This document shows positions 26,440 to 35,606 of a stretch of 64,000 nucleotides of DNA, piece by piece. The position numbers were made by a program, and so were the translations under genes. The DNA lies in NCBI GenBank assembly GCA_036961345.1, contig JBALVT010000003.1:7850-71849 (forward strand). Direction: 5' to 3'. Source of the DNA: JBALVT01 sp036961345 (GTDB lineage Bacteria > Pseudomonadota > Gammaproteobacteria > Pseudomonadales > Halieaceae). The notes beneath the pieces are model-generated. The model was not told the origin of the DNA and made no database searches. It saw only the letters and a list, made by a program, of their open reading frames with translations. Numbering within the stretch: the stretch's first letter is position 1; the number at the start of each line of letters is the position of its first letter.

Positions 26440-28233
26440 ATGCCCCATTATAAAGCGCCACTTCGCGATATCAGTTTCGTTATGAACGAGCTTCTGCAAT
26501 CCGAAAAACTCTATCAGACTCTGCCCGGCAATGAAGAAGCCACCGAGGATTTGATGAATGCCATTGTCGAGGAAGGAGCGAAGTTTAGTGAAAATGTACT
26601 GGCTCCCCTCAATCAGTCAGGCGATGAGGAAGGCTGCAAGTGGAGTGAAGATGGTGTGAAAACCCCCGAGGGTTTTGCCGCGGCATACCAGCAGTATGTG
26701 GAGGGTGGCTGGCCCGCTCTTTCGGCTGAAATTGAACACGGCGGTCAGGGTATGCCCGGACTACTCGGCATCATTATGACCGAGCTGACGGGCACCGCAA
26801 ACTGGTCCTGGGGCATGTATCCGGGTCTCAGCCACGGTGCTATTCGAACTGTTGAAGAGCATGGAAGTGACGAACAAAAATCCCAGTACCTGACAAAGCT
26901 CATCGACGGTAATTGGACCGGCACCATGTGTCTTACCGAAGCTCAATGCGGAACTGACCTCGGACTGCTTCGCACCAAGGCAGAGCCGCGTGCTGATGGT
27001 AGTTACGCTATCACGGGCACCAAGATATTTATCAGTGCCGGCGAGCACGACATGGCTGAGAACATTGTTCATATTGTATTGGCCAGGCTGCCGGATGCCC
27101 CAGAGGGAACCAAAGGTATCTCTTTGTTTATTGTGCCAAAGTTTATGCCCAATTCTGACGGCAGTGCGGGCGAGCGCAATGAGGTGCAATGTGCTTCTAT
27201 CGAACACAAAATGGGTATTAAAGGTTCAGCAACTTGTGTCATGAACTTCGACGAGGCTAATGGGTATCTGATCGGCGAACCCAACAAGGGCCTGGCCTGT
27301 ATGTTTACCTTCATGAACACTGCTCGCCTTGGTACTGCGGTACAGGGGCTTGCTCATGGAGAGCTTTCTTATCAGGGCGCCCTGGAATATGCCAGAGACC
27401 GGCTGGCCATGCGCAGTCTCACGGGCCCGAAAAATCCTGATGGTCCTGCGGATCCGATTATCGTTCATCCAGATGTTCGACGTATGCTGCTTACGCAAAA
27501 AGCGTTTGCCGAGGGCAGCCGTGCCTTTATTTATTTTCTCGCGCAGCTCGGTGATGTTGTCGAGGCGGGTTCAGAGGAGGATTCGAAGCATGCCGATGAC
27601 CTGATGGCCTTTTTAACGCCAATCGCGAAGGCTTTCGTGACCGAAACTGGTTACGAGTCGGCAAACCTCGGCGTGCAGGTGTTTGGCGGTCACGGTTTTA
27701 TTAGTGAATGGGGTATGGAGCAGATTGTGCGGGATGGCAGAATTTCCATGCTCTATGAGGGAACGACCGGTATCCAGGCTATGGATCTGATCGGCCGCAA
27801 GGTATTGGGAAGTGGCGGCAAATTGCTTTTGAGCTTCACCGGTTACATCGATGAACTTTGTGAGCAAAACGCGGGAGAAGAAAACGCTGAATTTGTTGAC
27901 GTTTTGAAAGCCTATAAAGATGAATGGCTGGAACTGTCTATGAAGATTGGTGAAGCCGCCATGGAGAATCCGGATGCAGCGGGTTCAGCTGCGGTGGACT
28001 ACATAATGTATAGCGGTTATGTCACGCTTGCCTATTTCTGGGCTCGTATGGCAGTTCTAGCCAAGGCGAAAATTGCTGAGGCAGACGGCGACGTGTCGTT
28101 CTATGAAGCGAAGTTAATGACGGCGCGTTTTTACTTTGAACGGTTGCTGCCGCGTACCCTGTCTCTGAAGCAGACTATGCTGTCAAATCCTGACAATCTA
28201 ATGGCGATGCCAGAGGCCATGTTCGACTTCTAA
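26440..28233 (+). CDS. Acyl-CoA dehydrogenase with C-terminal extension domain
   Basis: FAD-dependent dehydrogenase introducing the alpha-beta double bond in an acyl-CoA. The 597-residue protein is of the long class (N-terminal extension MPHYKAPLRDISFVMNELL, core domains and an extra C-terminal domain), the architecture shared by fatty-acyl and 3-methylmercaptopropionyl-CoA (DmdC-like) dehydrogenases. Visible motifs are TGTMCLTEAQCGTDLG (FAD site), GTKIFISAGEHD, and the catalytic Glu in MLYEGTTGIQAMDLIGRK. Start ATG 26440 fits the family N-terminus; an in-frame ATG at 26398 would add 14 unrelated residues. It is a stand-alone gene, so the substrate cannot be set; straight-chain beta-oxidation is the default guess. 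Confidence 0.9.
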   Translation: MPHYKAPLRDISFVMNELLQSEKLYQTLPGNEEATEDLMNAIVEEGAKFSENVLAPLNQSGDEEGCKWSEDGVKTPEGFAAAYQQYVEGGWPALSAEIEHGGQGMPGLLGIIMTELTGTANWSWGMYPGLSHGAIRTVEEHGSDEQKSQYLTKLIDGNWTGTMCLTEAQCGTDLGLLRTKAEPRADGSYAITGTKIFISAGEHDMAENIVHIVLARLPDAPEGTKGISLFIVPKFMPNSDGSAGERNEVQCASIEHKMGIKGSATCVMNFDEANGYLIGEPNKGLACMFTFMNTARLGTAVQGLAHGELSYQGALEYARDRLAMRSLTGPKNPDGPADPIIVHPDVRRMLLTQKAFAEGSRAFIYFLAQLGDVVEAGSEEDSKHADDLMAFLTPIAKAFVTETGYESANLGVQVFGGHGFISEWGMEQIVRDGRISMLYEGTTGIQAMDLIGRKVLGSGGKLLLSFTGYIDELCEQNAGEENAEFVDVLKAYKDEWLELSMKIGEAAMENPDAAGSAAVDYIMYSGYVTLAYFWARMAVLAKAKIAEADGDVSFYEAKLMTARFYFERLLPRTLSLKQTMLSNPDNLMAMPEAMFDF

Positions 28234-28327
28234 GCTGGGGTGTTATAGATGGAAAGTTACGCATTTGCGTGACTTTCCTTTCTCAAGCGAAGAAAATGTG
28301 GTTCTACTTCTAACTGGCTTCACCGTC

Positions 28328-28543
28328 ATGACCAACTCCGACTCTGAAAATCAAGAATCCGGTTCCGGCAGCCGTCTTTATGCCGACGATCAAGCCAAGG
28401 TAGATGCTTTTACCAAGCGCGGTGTTAATTCGGTTGATCGCAAGCCATTCCGGCCCTTTCGATTGCTGCTCATCTTGATAGCAGTGGTTTTTACACTCAG
28501 TATTTTCAGTCAATTTTTGGCCCGTTGGGCCGGTGTTTACTAA
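28328..28543 (+). CDS. DUF3094 family small membrane protein
   Basis: Short protein of 71 residues with an acidic N-terminus (SDSENQESGSGSRLYADDQAKVDAFTKRGVNSVDRKPFRPF) and one C-terminal membrane helix (about 48-66, LLLILIAVVFTLSIFSQFLA). The pattern L-DQ-KV--F----N-V-RKPFRP followed by a hydrophobic tail matches the DUF3094 family found in Pseudomonas and relatives. The ATG at 28328 fits family length but has no clear ribosome-binding site; an in-frame TTG at 28265 is an alternative. Function unknown. It lies between the acyl-CoA dehydrogenase and tRNA-Pro. Confidence 0.7.
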   Translation: MTNSDSENQESGSGSRLYADDQAKVDAFTKRGVNSVDRKPFRPFRLLLILIAVVFTLSIFSQFLARWAGVY

Positions 28544-28622
28544 TCGACCAGCACTGAATTTGGCCGACAGCCGATATTGGTTAGGTACTTTCAATTTGAT
28601 ATAGTGATCACATCCGTTGCAT

Positions 28623-28699
<77 letters not shown>

Positions 28700-28763
28700 A
28701 TAATAGCCGGTGCTTACCGGTCAAATTAGGTGACAGATCACCCCGAAACACCACCCACCAGAG

Positions 28764-28790
28764 AAATAGAAATAAAGTTTCTTTCTATTT
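28764..28790. promoter_or_regulatory. Inverted repeat upstream of the quinohemoprotein gene
   Basis: AAATAGAAA (28764-28772) and TTTCTATTT (28782-28790) are perfect inverted copies separated by nine bases, 57 bases before the start of the downstream gene. The size and symmetry suit a dimeric regulator site, but it could also be a hairpin. No regulator is identified. Confidence 0.35.
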
Positions 28791-28846
28791 GCATGGATCC
28801 CCTTTACCTTTTAGTGAATGTGGTTTCATTAGGGTAGGGATACTGA

Positions 28847-30760
28847 ATGAAAAATCTGGTTTGTGCACTTGCCGCCATACTTCTATCCGCTGGGCTACTC
28901 GGCGCCTGTAGCAATCGCGCACGAGATGGTGATGTCGTAAATCCACCAACTGATTCCATTATGACAATCGTAGCTGCACGCGGCGACGGTGACGGAGCAG
29001 AGGCCGTTTTTCGTGAGCACTGTGCTTCCTGCCATATGGGAAATAGTCGCAGTAGCCACAGCCCAAGCGTTTGGCATTTGTCCAGCATGCCACCGCGTTC
29101 GATTCTGGCTGCCATGCAATCGGGGAAAATGCGTGAGCAGGCCGCAGCTTTAACACAGTCGCAGAAAGTTAGCGTCGCTACCTGGCTTACCGGTGTGGTC
29201 CCCGGTGAAGAAGATATTCCAAAGTCTGCCTATTGTGCGTCTAAACGCGGCAATCCGGATTCTACGATCTACTCTTCAGGGTGGGGTGGTAATGCCCCGG
29301 CAACTGGGTACTACCAGGCTTCGCAGACCTCGATTTCAGGTGAGACGGTGTCTGGTCTTCGGCTCGACTGGGTGTTTGCAGTTCCCGGTTCCGGCGAGAT
29401 GCGTTCCAAGCCTGCTGTGGTGGGAGATCGTCTCTTCTTTGGCAGTGAATTTGGTGGGGTCTATGCCATTGATCGCCAAACTGGTTGTACACACTGGGTT
29501 TACAAGGCCAATGCTGCTATACGCGGTGCATTAAATGTTCAGGTTGATGACGAGGGTAGTCTGCGCATCTTTTTCGCAGATATGCGGGGCACGGTCCATG
29601 CGCTAGACGGCCAGACCGGAGAAGCTTTGTGGACACACGATGCAGCCTCACATTATCAGGCAAACGTTACCGGCTCAGTGGCCTATCACAACAATCGATT
29701 GTTTGTTCCTTTCTCCAGCACAGAAATCGCATCTACCCGCGACGGCGCCTATGAATGTTGCCATACCTCTGGCGAGGTTGTGGCGTTGGATGCAAAAGAA
29801 GGGGCGGTGATATGGCGGTTCCGCACGATAGAGGAACCGGCTGCGGAGTATGGCAAAAACAACGGCGGTGCGCCGAGTTTTGGGCCTTCGGGCGCGCCAG
29901 TCTGGTCCAGTCCTACGGTGGATGCCAAGCGTGGCCTCATCTATTTTGGGACGGGAGAGAACTTTACGCGCCCTGCCACTAAAACCAGCGACGCCATCTT
30001 TGCCCTTGAGATGAGTACTGGCGCAGTGGCCTGGAGCTATCAGGCCACCGCAAATGATGTGTGGAATCTGGATTGCGGCACGGATAACAATACCCACTGC
30101 CCCGATGCTGGTCCCGATCTGGATTTCGGCATGGCCCCCATGTTGGTGACTCGTCCCGATGGTCGCGACGTTTTAATTGTGGGGCAAAAGTCGGGATCGG
30201 TGCATGCGCTTGATCCGGATCAGCACGGGCAGTTACTGTGGAGCACGCGAGTGGGTCGTGGTGGTGCTTTGGGCGGAATTCATTGGGGTATGTCGTCCGA
30301 CGGTAAGCTTGCGTATGCGCCCCTCGCTGATTTTCCCGCTCTGGTGGTCGTCGAACAAGTGCCTTTTCATCCATCAAGCCCCGGTGTTGCGGCATTGGAT
30401 GTGAGCACCGGAGAATTGGTTTGGCGCCACGACAACCCGGCTCCTGCTTGTGTAGAAGATGACTTCAGTTGTCTGACGGGTAACTCTGCAGCGACCACTG
30501 CGGTTCCCGGTGCTGTGTTTACTGGCTCGATGGACGGAATGATCAGGGCGATCTCTACCCGCGATGGCTCCAGGTTATGGGAGTTCGACACTGCTCGCGA
30601 GTTTGCTACAGTCAATATGGTCAAGGGGCATGGAGGCTCAGTAGAAGGGCCGGGCCCGGTTGTAGCGAACGACAGTCTCTATGTTCTTTCAGGTTACACA
30701 ACCAACTTGGGTAACGCCGGTAATCTGCTGCTGGCCTTTAAACTCGATAGCGCTCGATAG
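28847..30760 (+). CDS. Cytochrome c/PQQ beta-propeller dehydrogenase-like lipoprotein
   Basis: Exported quinohemoprotein-like enzyme resembling polyvinyl-alcohol dehydrogenase. The 637-residue precursor has a lipobox LGAC (Cys21), an N-terminal cytochrome c domain with one haem site CASCH (59-63) and a possible Met ligand in SSMPPRS. A long beta-propeller follows from about residue 150 with repeated GxVxAxDxxTGxxxW blades (GGVYAIDRQTGCTHW, GTVHALDGQTGEALW, GEVVALDAKEGAVIW, GVAALDVSTGELVW). An adjacent Cys pair in YECCHTSG resembles the vicinal disulfide seen in quinoprotein alcohol dehydrogenases. AGGG/AGGGA precede the ATG. The substrate is unknown and no PQQ biosynthesis gene is in the window. 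Confidence 0.8.
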   Translation: MKNLVCALAAILLSAGLLGACSNRARDGDVVNPPTDSIMTIVAARGDGDGAEAVFREHCASCHMGNSRSSHSPSVWHLSSMPPRSILAAMQSGKMREQAAALTQSQKVSVATWLTGVVPGEEDIPKSAYCASKRGNPDSTIYSSGWGGNAPATGYYQASQTSISGETVSGLRLDWVFAVPGSGEMRSKPAVVGDRLFFGSEFGGVYAIDRQTGCTHWVYKANAAIRGALNVQVDDEGSLRIFFADMRGTVHALDGQTGEALWTHDAASHYQANVTGSVAYHNNRLFVPFSSTEIASTRDGAYECCHTSGEVVALDAKEGAVIWRFRTIEEPAAEYGKNNGGAPSFGPSGAPVWSSPTVDAKRGLIYFGTGENFTRPATKTSDAIFALEMSTGAVAWSYQATANDVWNLDCGTDNNTHCPDAGPDLDFGMAPMLVTRPDGRDVLIVGQKSGSVHALDPDQHGQLLWSTRVGRGGALGGIHWGMSSDGKLAYAPLADFPALVVVEQVPFHPSSPGVAALDVSTGELVWRHDNPAPACVEDDFSCLTGNSAATTAVPGAVFTGSMDGMIRAISTRDGSRLWEFDTAREFATVNMVKGHGGSVEGPGPVVANDSLYVLSGYTTNLGNAGNLLLAFKLDSAR

Positions 30761-30881
30761 CGAATAGGAATACACAGAGTTTTATAATGTGGATATTAGA
30801 GGGGCTGAAGCAACGCTAGATCTGTAGGGCTACAGCTGGTTATAGGGTTATTGCGTGGGGCATATTGCAGCTTGTCCAAAA

Positions 30882-32165
30882 TCACCCCAATCGATCACGC
30901 AAACTATAAAACAGCATACCGGCAACTAAACCCGGCCATCTTAGCAAAGTGCCGCCGGGAAATTGCGACGTGGGAACGTTAGCCATCACATCAAACCGTT
31001 CGGCTGTGCCGCTGATGACCTCTGCCAACAATTTCCCCGCCAGTGTCGCGGTGGGTACACCGTGGCCAGAAAAACCATGTGCATAGAATATTTTGGATGA
31101 AAGCTGGCCAAAGTCCGGCATTCGATTCATGGTGATCGCCAGAGTGCCACCCCAGCCGTAGTCGATAGGCGTAGACACTAGTTCCGGATATATGCGCAGC
31201 ATATATTTTTGCACGAATCGGCCAATATCGGCGGGAAAGCGTCGGGAGTAGTTCTCGCCACCGCCAAAAAATAATCGATGGTCTTCGGAAAGCTTCCAAT
31301 AGTTGATTACAAATAACGAATCTGACATGGACGTGTCATCCCTGATCAGTTTTCGCGCGACCGATTCGGGTAGTGGTGCAGTTGCCAGCATATAATTGTT
31401 GATTGGCATGATCTTGCCGGCAGTCCTGGGCTCAAGTTTCTCAAGGTAGCCGTTGCAGCCGAGCACTAAATAGCGTGCCTTTACTTGGCCCAGACTGGTT
31501 TTTACCGTTACCTGATCAGCCTCTGAATAAGATAAAACCTGGCTGTGTTCGAAAATTTCAGCGCCTAGATCGGCCGCGGCGCGGGCCAGACCTACGGCGT
31601 ATTTTAGAGGGTGTAGATGCCTGGCGCCGGTGTCGAGAACGCCGCCGTGAAATCCCTGCCCGCTGGTTAGATGGCCAATATTTTCAGGTTCTATATAGCT
31701 AAGATGTTGATAGTTATAATTTTTTTGTAAGTGTTCAACTTCTTCACGCTGGTCGGCTATCTCACTGGCCTTGGAAGCTACATGCAGGTTCCCCTGTTTG
31801 AGCTCGCACTCGATATTGAAGCGGGTGATTAGATCCTCAACCAGGTCGACAGCCTCCAGCCCGAGTTTCCACAGCGCCTGCGCCTGCTCCATCCCCACCA
31901 TTTTTTCGAGCTGGTGCTGGTCTGCTCTTTGTCCTGTTCCGACATGACCGCCGTTGCGGCCAGATGCGCCCCAGCCCACACGATTGGCCTCCAACACGAT
32001 GACGCTGTAGCCAAGTTCTCGCAAATGGATCGCACTGCTAAGCCCGGTATAGCCACCGCCGATGATGCAGACATCGGCACTATGCTCTCCCCTCAGGGGA
32101 GGAAACTGCAGCGTGATATCGGCCGACTTGGCGTACCACGAGTTAATATGTTCCTGATTTTGCAT
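30882..32165 (-). CDS. puuB: FAD-dependent oxidoreductase, gamma-glutamylputrescine oxidase-like
   Basis: DAO-family amine/amino-acid oxidase. The 427-residue protein has the N-terminal FAD Rossmann motif ADVCIIGGGYTGLSSAIHL (about 30-48), EANRVGWGASGRNGGHV and the C-terminal FYAHGFSGHGVPTATLAGKLLAE. The N-terminus NSWYAKSA is typical of PuuB/OrdL proteins. It is divergent from a PuuA-like glutamine synthetase homologue 125 bases away, which supports a role in gamma-glutamylated polyamine oxidation. Other puu genes are not in the window, so the exact amine is uncertain; related oxidases act on other N-substituted amino acids. Confidence 0.75.
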   Translation of the reverse strand: MQNQEHINSWYAKSADITLQFPPLRGEHSADVCIIGGGYTGLSSAIHLRELGYSVIVLEANRVGWGASGRNGGHVGTGQRADQHQLEKMVGMEQAQALWKLGLEAVDLVEDLITRFNIECELKQGNLHVASKASEIADQREEVEHLQKNYNYQHLSYIEPENIGHLTSGQGFHGGVLDTGARHLHPLKYAVGLARAAADLGAEIFEHSQVLSYSEADQVTVKTSLGQVKARYLVLGCNGYLEKLEPRTAGKIMPINNYMLATAPLPESVARKLIRDDTSMSDSLFVINYWKLSEDHRLFFGGGENYSRRFPADIGRFVQKYMLRIYPELVSTPIDYGWGGTLAITMNRMPDFGQLSSKIFYAHGFSGHGVPTATLAGKLLAEVISGTAERFDVMANVPTSQFPGGTLLRWPGLVAGMLFYSLRDRLG

Positions 32166-32233
32166 GTTGCTACTATACCTTTACCTGGTCTTATCCAGGC
32201 ATACCACCATAGGGTTAGAGCACTGAAAAAGCC

Positions 32234-32249
32234 TTGAATCAGTGTTCAA
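32234..32249. promoter_or_regulatory. Palindrome in the divergent puuB-puuA spacer
   Basis: TTGAATCAGTGTTCAA is an inverted repeat with five-base arms (TTGAA/TTCAA) around six bases, placed 41 bases before the puuA-like ATG. TTGAAT can also serve as a -35 box, with GATACT 18 bases on as the -10. A regulator bound here would cover the -35 box. Its identity is not known, and it does not look like the E. coli PuuR site. Confidence 0.35.
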
Positions 32250-32290
32250 AGTACTGCGATACTCGGGTCTTTAGGCTCTATGGAAGACTT

Positions 32291-33643
32291 ATGAAGTCCG
32301 ACGCGCAGACCATTCAGGATTGGCTCACAGAACACAATATTACTGAAGTTGAGTGTACTGTCCCTGACATAACGGGTAATGCCAGAGGCAAGTTTATCCC
32401 AGCTCATCAGTTTCTGACACAGGGTGACACTCGTTTACCCGAGAGCATTTTGATTCAGTCTGTTACTGGAGAGTATGCAGATGACCATTGGGATTTTGTC
32501 GCCCCCACAGATTCCGACATGATTCTCAAGCCCGACACCACTACCATGCGCCTCGTGCCCTGGGCTCGAGAACCAACTGCGCAAATTATTCACGATTGCT
32601 ACGACATGACAAGTGGTGAGCCCCACCCCTTGTCCACCCGAAACGTGCTACGAAAGATACTCGACTTGTACACCGCTGACGGGCTGCGTCCCGTGGTTGC
32701 TCCGGAAGTTGAATTTTATCTTGTACTTAAAAATATCGATCCAGACAATGAGCTTGAGCCTCCGATTGGTCGCTCCGGACGCGCTGAGACGTCCCGGCTT
32801 TCCTATAGTATGGATGCGGTCGCTGAATTCGAGGATTTCGTGGAGGATATGTACGATTATGCCGAGGCGCAGCAGCTCAGTGTGGATACACTGATTCATG
32901 AAAATGGTGCTGCGCAGATGGAGATCAATTTCCTTCATGGTGACGCCATGAGTCTGGCTGATCAGGTGTTTGCCTTTAAGCGCACGGTTCGTGAAACGGC
33001 ACATAAACACAATATTTATGCGACGTTCATGGCCAAACCCATGCAAAAAGAACCTGGCAGCGCCATGCACATACACCAAAGTATTGTACGTGCTGATACA
33101 GGAGAAAATATTTTTGCCGACGAAAACGGCGAGCATACGACGGAATTTATGAGTTATATCGCCGGGCTGCAAAAATACACACCGGAACTCATTAGTTTGT
33201 ATGCGCCCAATGTAAATTCTTATCGGCGTCTGGCCCCTGATATTGCTGCGCCTATCAATCTCAACTGGGGTTATGACAACCGAACCACTGCTTTTCGTGT
33301 GCCAAATAGCAACAAGGCTGGGACCAGAGTGGAAAATCGTTTTCCCGGTGCTGATGTAAATCCCTATCTCGCATTTGCGGCGACGCTTGCCAGTGGCTAT
33401 CTGGGTATGAAAAAAGGTCTTAAACCCTCAGACCCGCATCAGGGAACGGCCAACGAGGACGATATCGAAGTGGCGAGAACCCTGGAGGAGGGGTTGCGTC
33501 ACCTGCAGGACACTCCCGAACTGGTTGAGATTTTTGGCAGTCTATTTTTGCGCGCTTATAGTGCGGTGAAGCTGGACGAATTCGAAGAATTTAATCGGGT
33601 GATTAGTTCCTGGGAGCGCGAACACCTGCTGCTGCAAGTGTAG
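32291..33643 (+). CDS. puuA: Glutamine synthetase family protein, gamma-glutamylputrescine synthetase-like
   Basis: ATP-dependent ligase of the GS superfamily, predicted to join glutamate to an amine. The 450-residue protein has the N-terminal beta-grasp segment (VECTVPDITGNARGKFIPAHQFL) and the catalytic domain: VAPEVEFYLV, ENGAAQMEINFLHGD, the ATP-site motif SAMHIHQS, and NSYRRLAPDIAAPINLNWGYDNRTTAFRVP. These match PuuA-type proteins better than ammonia-assimilating GlnA; the adenylylation-site region of GlnA is not apparent. ATG 32291 has GGAAG five bases upstream; a frame open back to 32234 is not used. It pairs divergently with the PuuB-like oxidase. Confidence 0.8.
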   Translation: MKSDAQTIQDWLTEHNITEVECTVPDITGNARGKFIPAHQFLTQGDTRLPESILIQSVTGEYADDHWDFVAPTDSDMILKPDTTTMRLVPWAREPTAQIIHDCYDMTSGEPHPLSTRNVLRKILDLYTADGLRPVVAPEVEFYLVLKNIDPDNELEPPIGRSGRAETSRLSYSMDAVAEFEDFVEDMYDYAEAQQLSVDTLIHENGAAQMEINFLHGDAMSLADQVFAFKRTVRETAHKHNIYATFMAKPMQKEPGSAMHIHQSIVRADTGENIFADENGEHTTEFMSYIAGLQKYTPELISLYAPNVNSYRRLAPDIAAPINLNWGYDNRTTAFRVPNSNKAGTRVENRFPGADVNPYLAFAATLASGYLGMKKGLKPSDPHQGTANEDDIEVARTLEEGLRHLQDTPELVEIFGSLFLRAYSAVKLDEFEEFNRVISSWEREHLLLQV

Positions 33644-33659
33644 ACGAGGTCGTCCGCCA

Positions 33660-34505
33660 ATGACTTCCAGCACAAGCATTTTCGGTAGTACAAATCGCTA
33701 TCGAGTATTTACCTGGGTTAAATACCTCACCTATGCGCTGCTGAGCGTCAATATTTATCTTTTTCTTCAGCAAGAGTTAACGGCGCTTGAATACACCTTT
33801 GCTGACGGCATTGAGCCCGGTCAAATTATTCAGAGCTTCTCCGCTACAATCGACACCGGTTCCTGGGTTTTGTTGTTGCTGCTCTTTGAGCTCGAAACAT
33901 CTGTACTGAATGACAGTCAGATTCGAGGTGTAACGAAATGGATGCTGCATGGCGTTCGCGGTATTTGCTATATTGCAATTGCTTACGCGTTCACAGGCTA
34001 TTATGCGGAGCTCGTTGCGCTGTATAACCTGATTCCCATGCCTTCCTTTGATCCGTGTTCTGCGATTGCCCAAAACCTGTCGATACTCGTGACTCTTGAT
34101 GAATATTCGCCGCTGGATGCTTCCAATTGTGCATCCATGAGTTCGCTAGTCTATCGTTTAGAGGGATTTGAAATTATCGCCGACGACCAAGCGCTGCAGG
34201 TGGCGCGAGGACTTGCCTGGGCAGATATTCTTAACGCTGGCGCCTGGATTCTGGTTGTCATCGTATTGGAGGTAGAAGTTCGCTTGCAGCTGCGCGGAAA
34301 TTTGTCAGATAAAATTATGGATGGCACAAAGTTTGTTAAACTAGCGCTTTACGGCACTCTATTTTGCGCGGCGTTATACTGGGGTTACGCGGGTGCATTC
34401 CTGGATTTTTGGGATGCCTGCCTGTGGTTGTTTGCGTTTATATTCATTGAATTGAATGTATTTGAGTGGCAAAACGAAACTTCCCGGGAAGGAGCACCAA
34501 TCTAA
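33660..34505 (+). CDS. Uncharacterised six-helix membrane protein
   Basis: No family recognised. The 281-residue protein has about six predicted membrane helices: residues ~19-37, 66-78, 97-117, 185-205, 222-242 and 247-265. A polar loop of about 65 residues (118-184, probably periplasmic or external) holds two cysteines (FDPCSAI and ASNCASM) that could form a disulfide. Acidic motifs in the helices, LLLFELETSVL, IVLEVEVRL and FIFIELNVFEW, recur as an E-L/V-E type pattern, suggesting an internal duplication. It lies 16 bases after the puuA-like gene and one base before mtnA, so the three are likely co-transcribed. Confidence 0.75.
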   Translation: MTSSTSIFGSTNRYRVFTWVKYLTYALLSVNIYLFLQQELTALEYTFADGIEPGQIIQSFSATIDTGSWVLLLLLFELETSVLNDSQIRGVTKWMLHGVRGICYIAIAYAFTGYYAELVALYNLIPMPSFDPCSAIAQNLSILVTLDEYSPLDASNCASMSSLVYRLEGFEIIADDQALQVARGLAWADILNAGAWILVVIVLEVEVRLQLRGNLSDKIMDGTKFVKLALYGTLFCAALYWGYAGAFLDFWDACLWLFAFIFIELNVFEWQNETSREGAPI

Positions 34506-34506
34506 A

Positions 34507-35604
34507 ATGTTTTCCTCTGATGATCTGTCCAGTTTGCGCCGCAATAGTGAAACCGGGCTGATAGAAGTTATTGACCAGACCTTGCTTCCTCACCAGCTGC
34601 AATGGTGTTCCCTGAACACCCTGGAGTTGTATTGCCATGCCATTGAAGTTATGCAGGTTCGGGGTGCGCCGCTGATTGGTATTACGGCCGCTTGCGGTTT
34701 GGCACACGCGATAAGCCATGATGCATCTCAGGCTGGTATTGATGAAGCGGCAGAAAAATTACTGGCCACCCGCCCAACGGCGGTTAATTTGCGCTGGGCA
34801 CTTGAGCAGGTGTGCTCAGCGGTGGCCGGCTTGCCAGAAACCGAGCGCAGTGCCGCTGCCTGGGGCCGGGCGATGTCCATTCGCGAGGAAGATATCGCTA
34901 ATTGTTCGCGCATTGGCGATTGTGGTTTGGAGCAACTGCAGCGCCTTGCCGCAGGAAAAGAAGGGAAGACGCTTAATATTATGACCCACTGTAATGCCGG
35001 CTGGCTGGCTACCATACAGTGGGGAACAGCTCTGGCGCCAATCTACAAAGCCCACGGTGCCGGCCTGAAAGTACATGTTTGGGTATCTGAAACCAGACCG
35101 CGCAATCAGGGGATGAATCTCACTGCCTGGGAGTTACAGCGTGCCGGGGTACCTTGCACAGTGGTCGCAGATAATAGCTGTGGCCACCTTATGCAAAGTG
35201 GGCAGGTCGACTGCGTTATCGTTGGAACAGATCGCACCGCCGCCAATGGAGATGTTTGCAACAAAATAGGTACCTACCTGAAAGCCCTGGCAGCAAAGGC
35301 CAGTGGCGTACCTTTTTATGTTGGTTTACCTGCTGCGACAGTGGATTGGACCTGCCCGGATGGCGCGCAAATCCCTATTGAGGAACGCGGTGGAGAGGAG
35401 TTGTTAGCTGTTGGGGGTATGGATGAAGCTAATCACTACACCACAATTTCTTTGGCGGGCGCAGGCACTCAGGCAGCGAATCCGGCCTTTGATGTGACAC
35501 CGGCGGCGCTGGTTAGCAAGTTACTAACTGAATACGGTGCGTTCTCAGCAGATAGCGAAGGTATGGCTGCATTGCGAAAAGTGCTGCCCCAGCATTTAGC
35601 CTGA
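34507..35604 (+). CDS. mtnA: S-methyl-5-thioribose-1-phosphate isomerase
   Basis: Isomerises methylthioribose-1-phosphate to methylthioribulose-1-phosphate in methionine salvage. The 365-residue protein has the family motifs QVRGAPLIGITAACGLA, NIMTHCNAGWLAT (catalytic Cys), WVSETRPRNQGMNLTAWEL, and the catalytic Asp region VIVGTDRTAANGDVCNKIGTY, with VPFYVGLPAATVDW. Start ATG 34507 follows the membrane-protein stop by one base, with AAGGAG upstream at about 12 bases; an open frame reaches 34456 within that gene but is unlikely to be used. No other mtn gene is in the window. Confidence 0.95.
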   Translation: MFSSDDLSSLRRNSETGLIEVIDQTLLPHQLQWCSLNTLELYCHAIEVMQVRGAPLIGITAACGLAHAISHDASQAGIDEAAEKLLATRPTAVNLRWALEQVCSAVAGLPETERSAAAWGRAMSIREEDIANCSRIGDCGLEQLQRLAAGKEGKTLNIMTHCNAGWLATIQWGTALAPIYKAHGAGLKVHVWVSETRPRNQGMNLTAWELQRAGVPCTVVADNSCGHLMQSGQVDCVIVGTDRTAANGDVCNKIGTYLKALAAKASGVPFYVGLPAATVDWTCPDGAQIPIEERGGEELLAVGGMDEANHYTTISLAGAGTQAANPAFDVTPAALVSKLLTEYGAFSADSEGMAALRKVLPQHLA

Positions 35605-35606
35605 AT

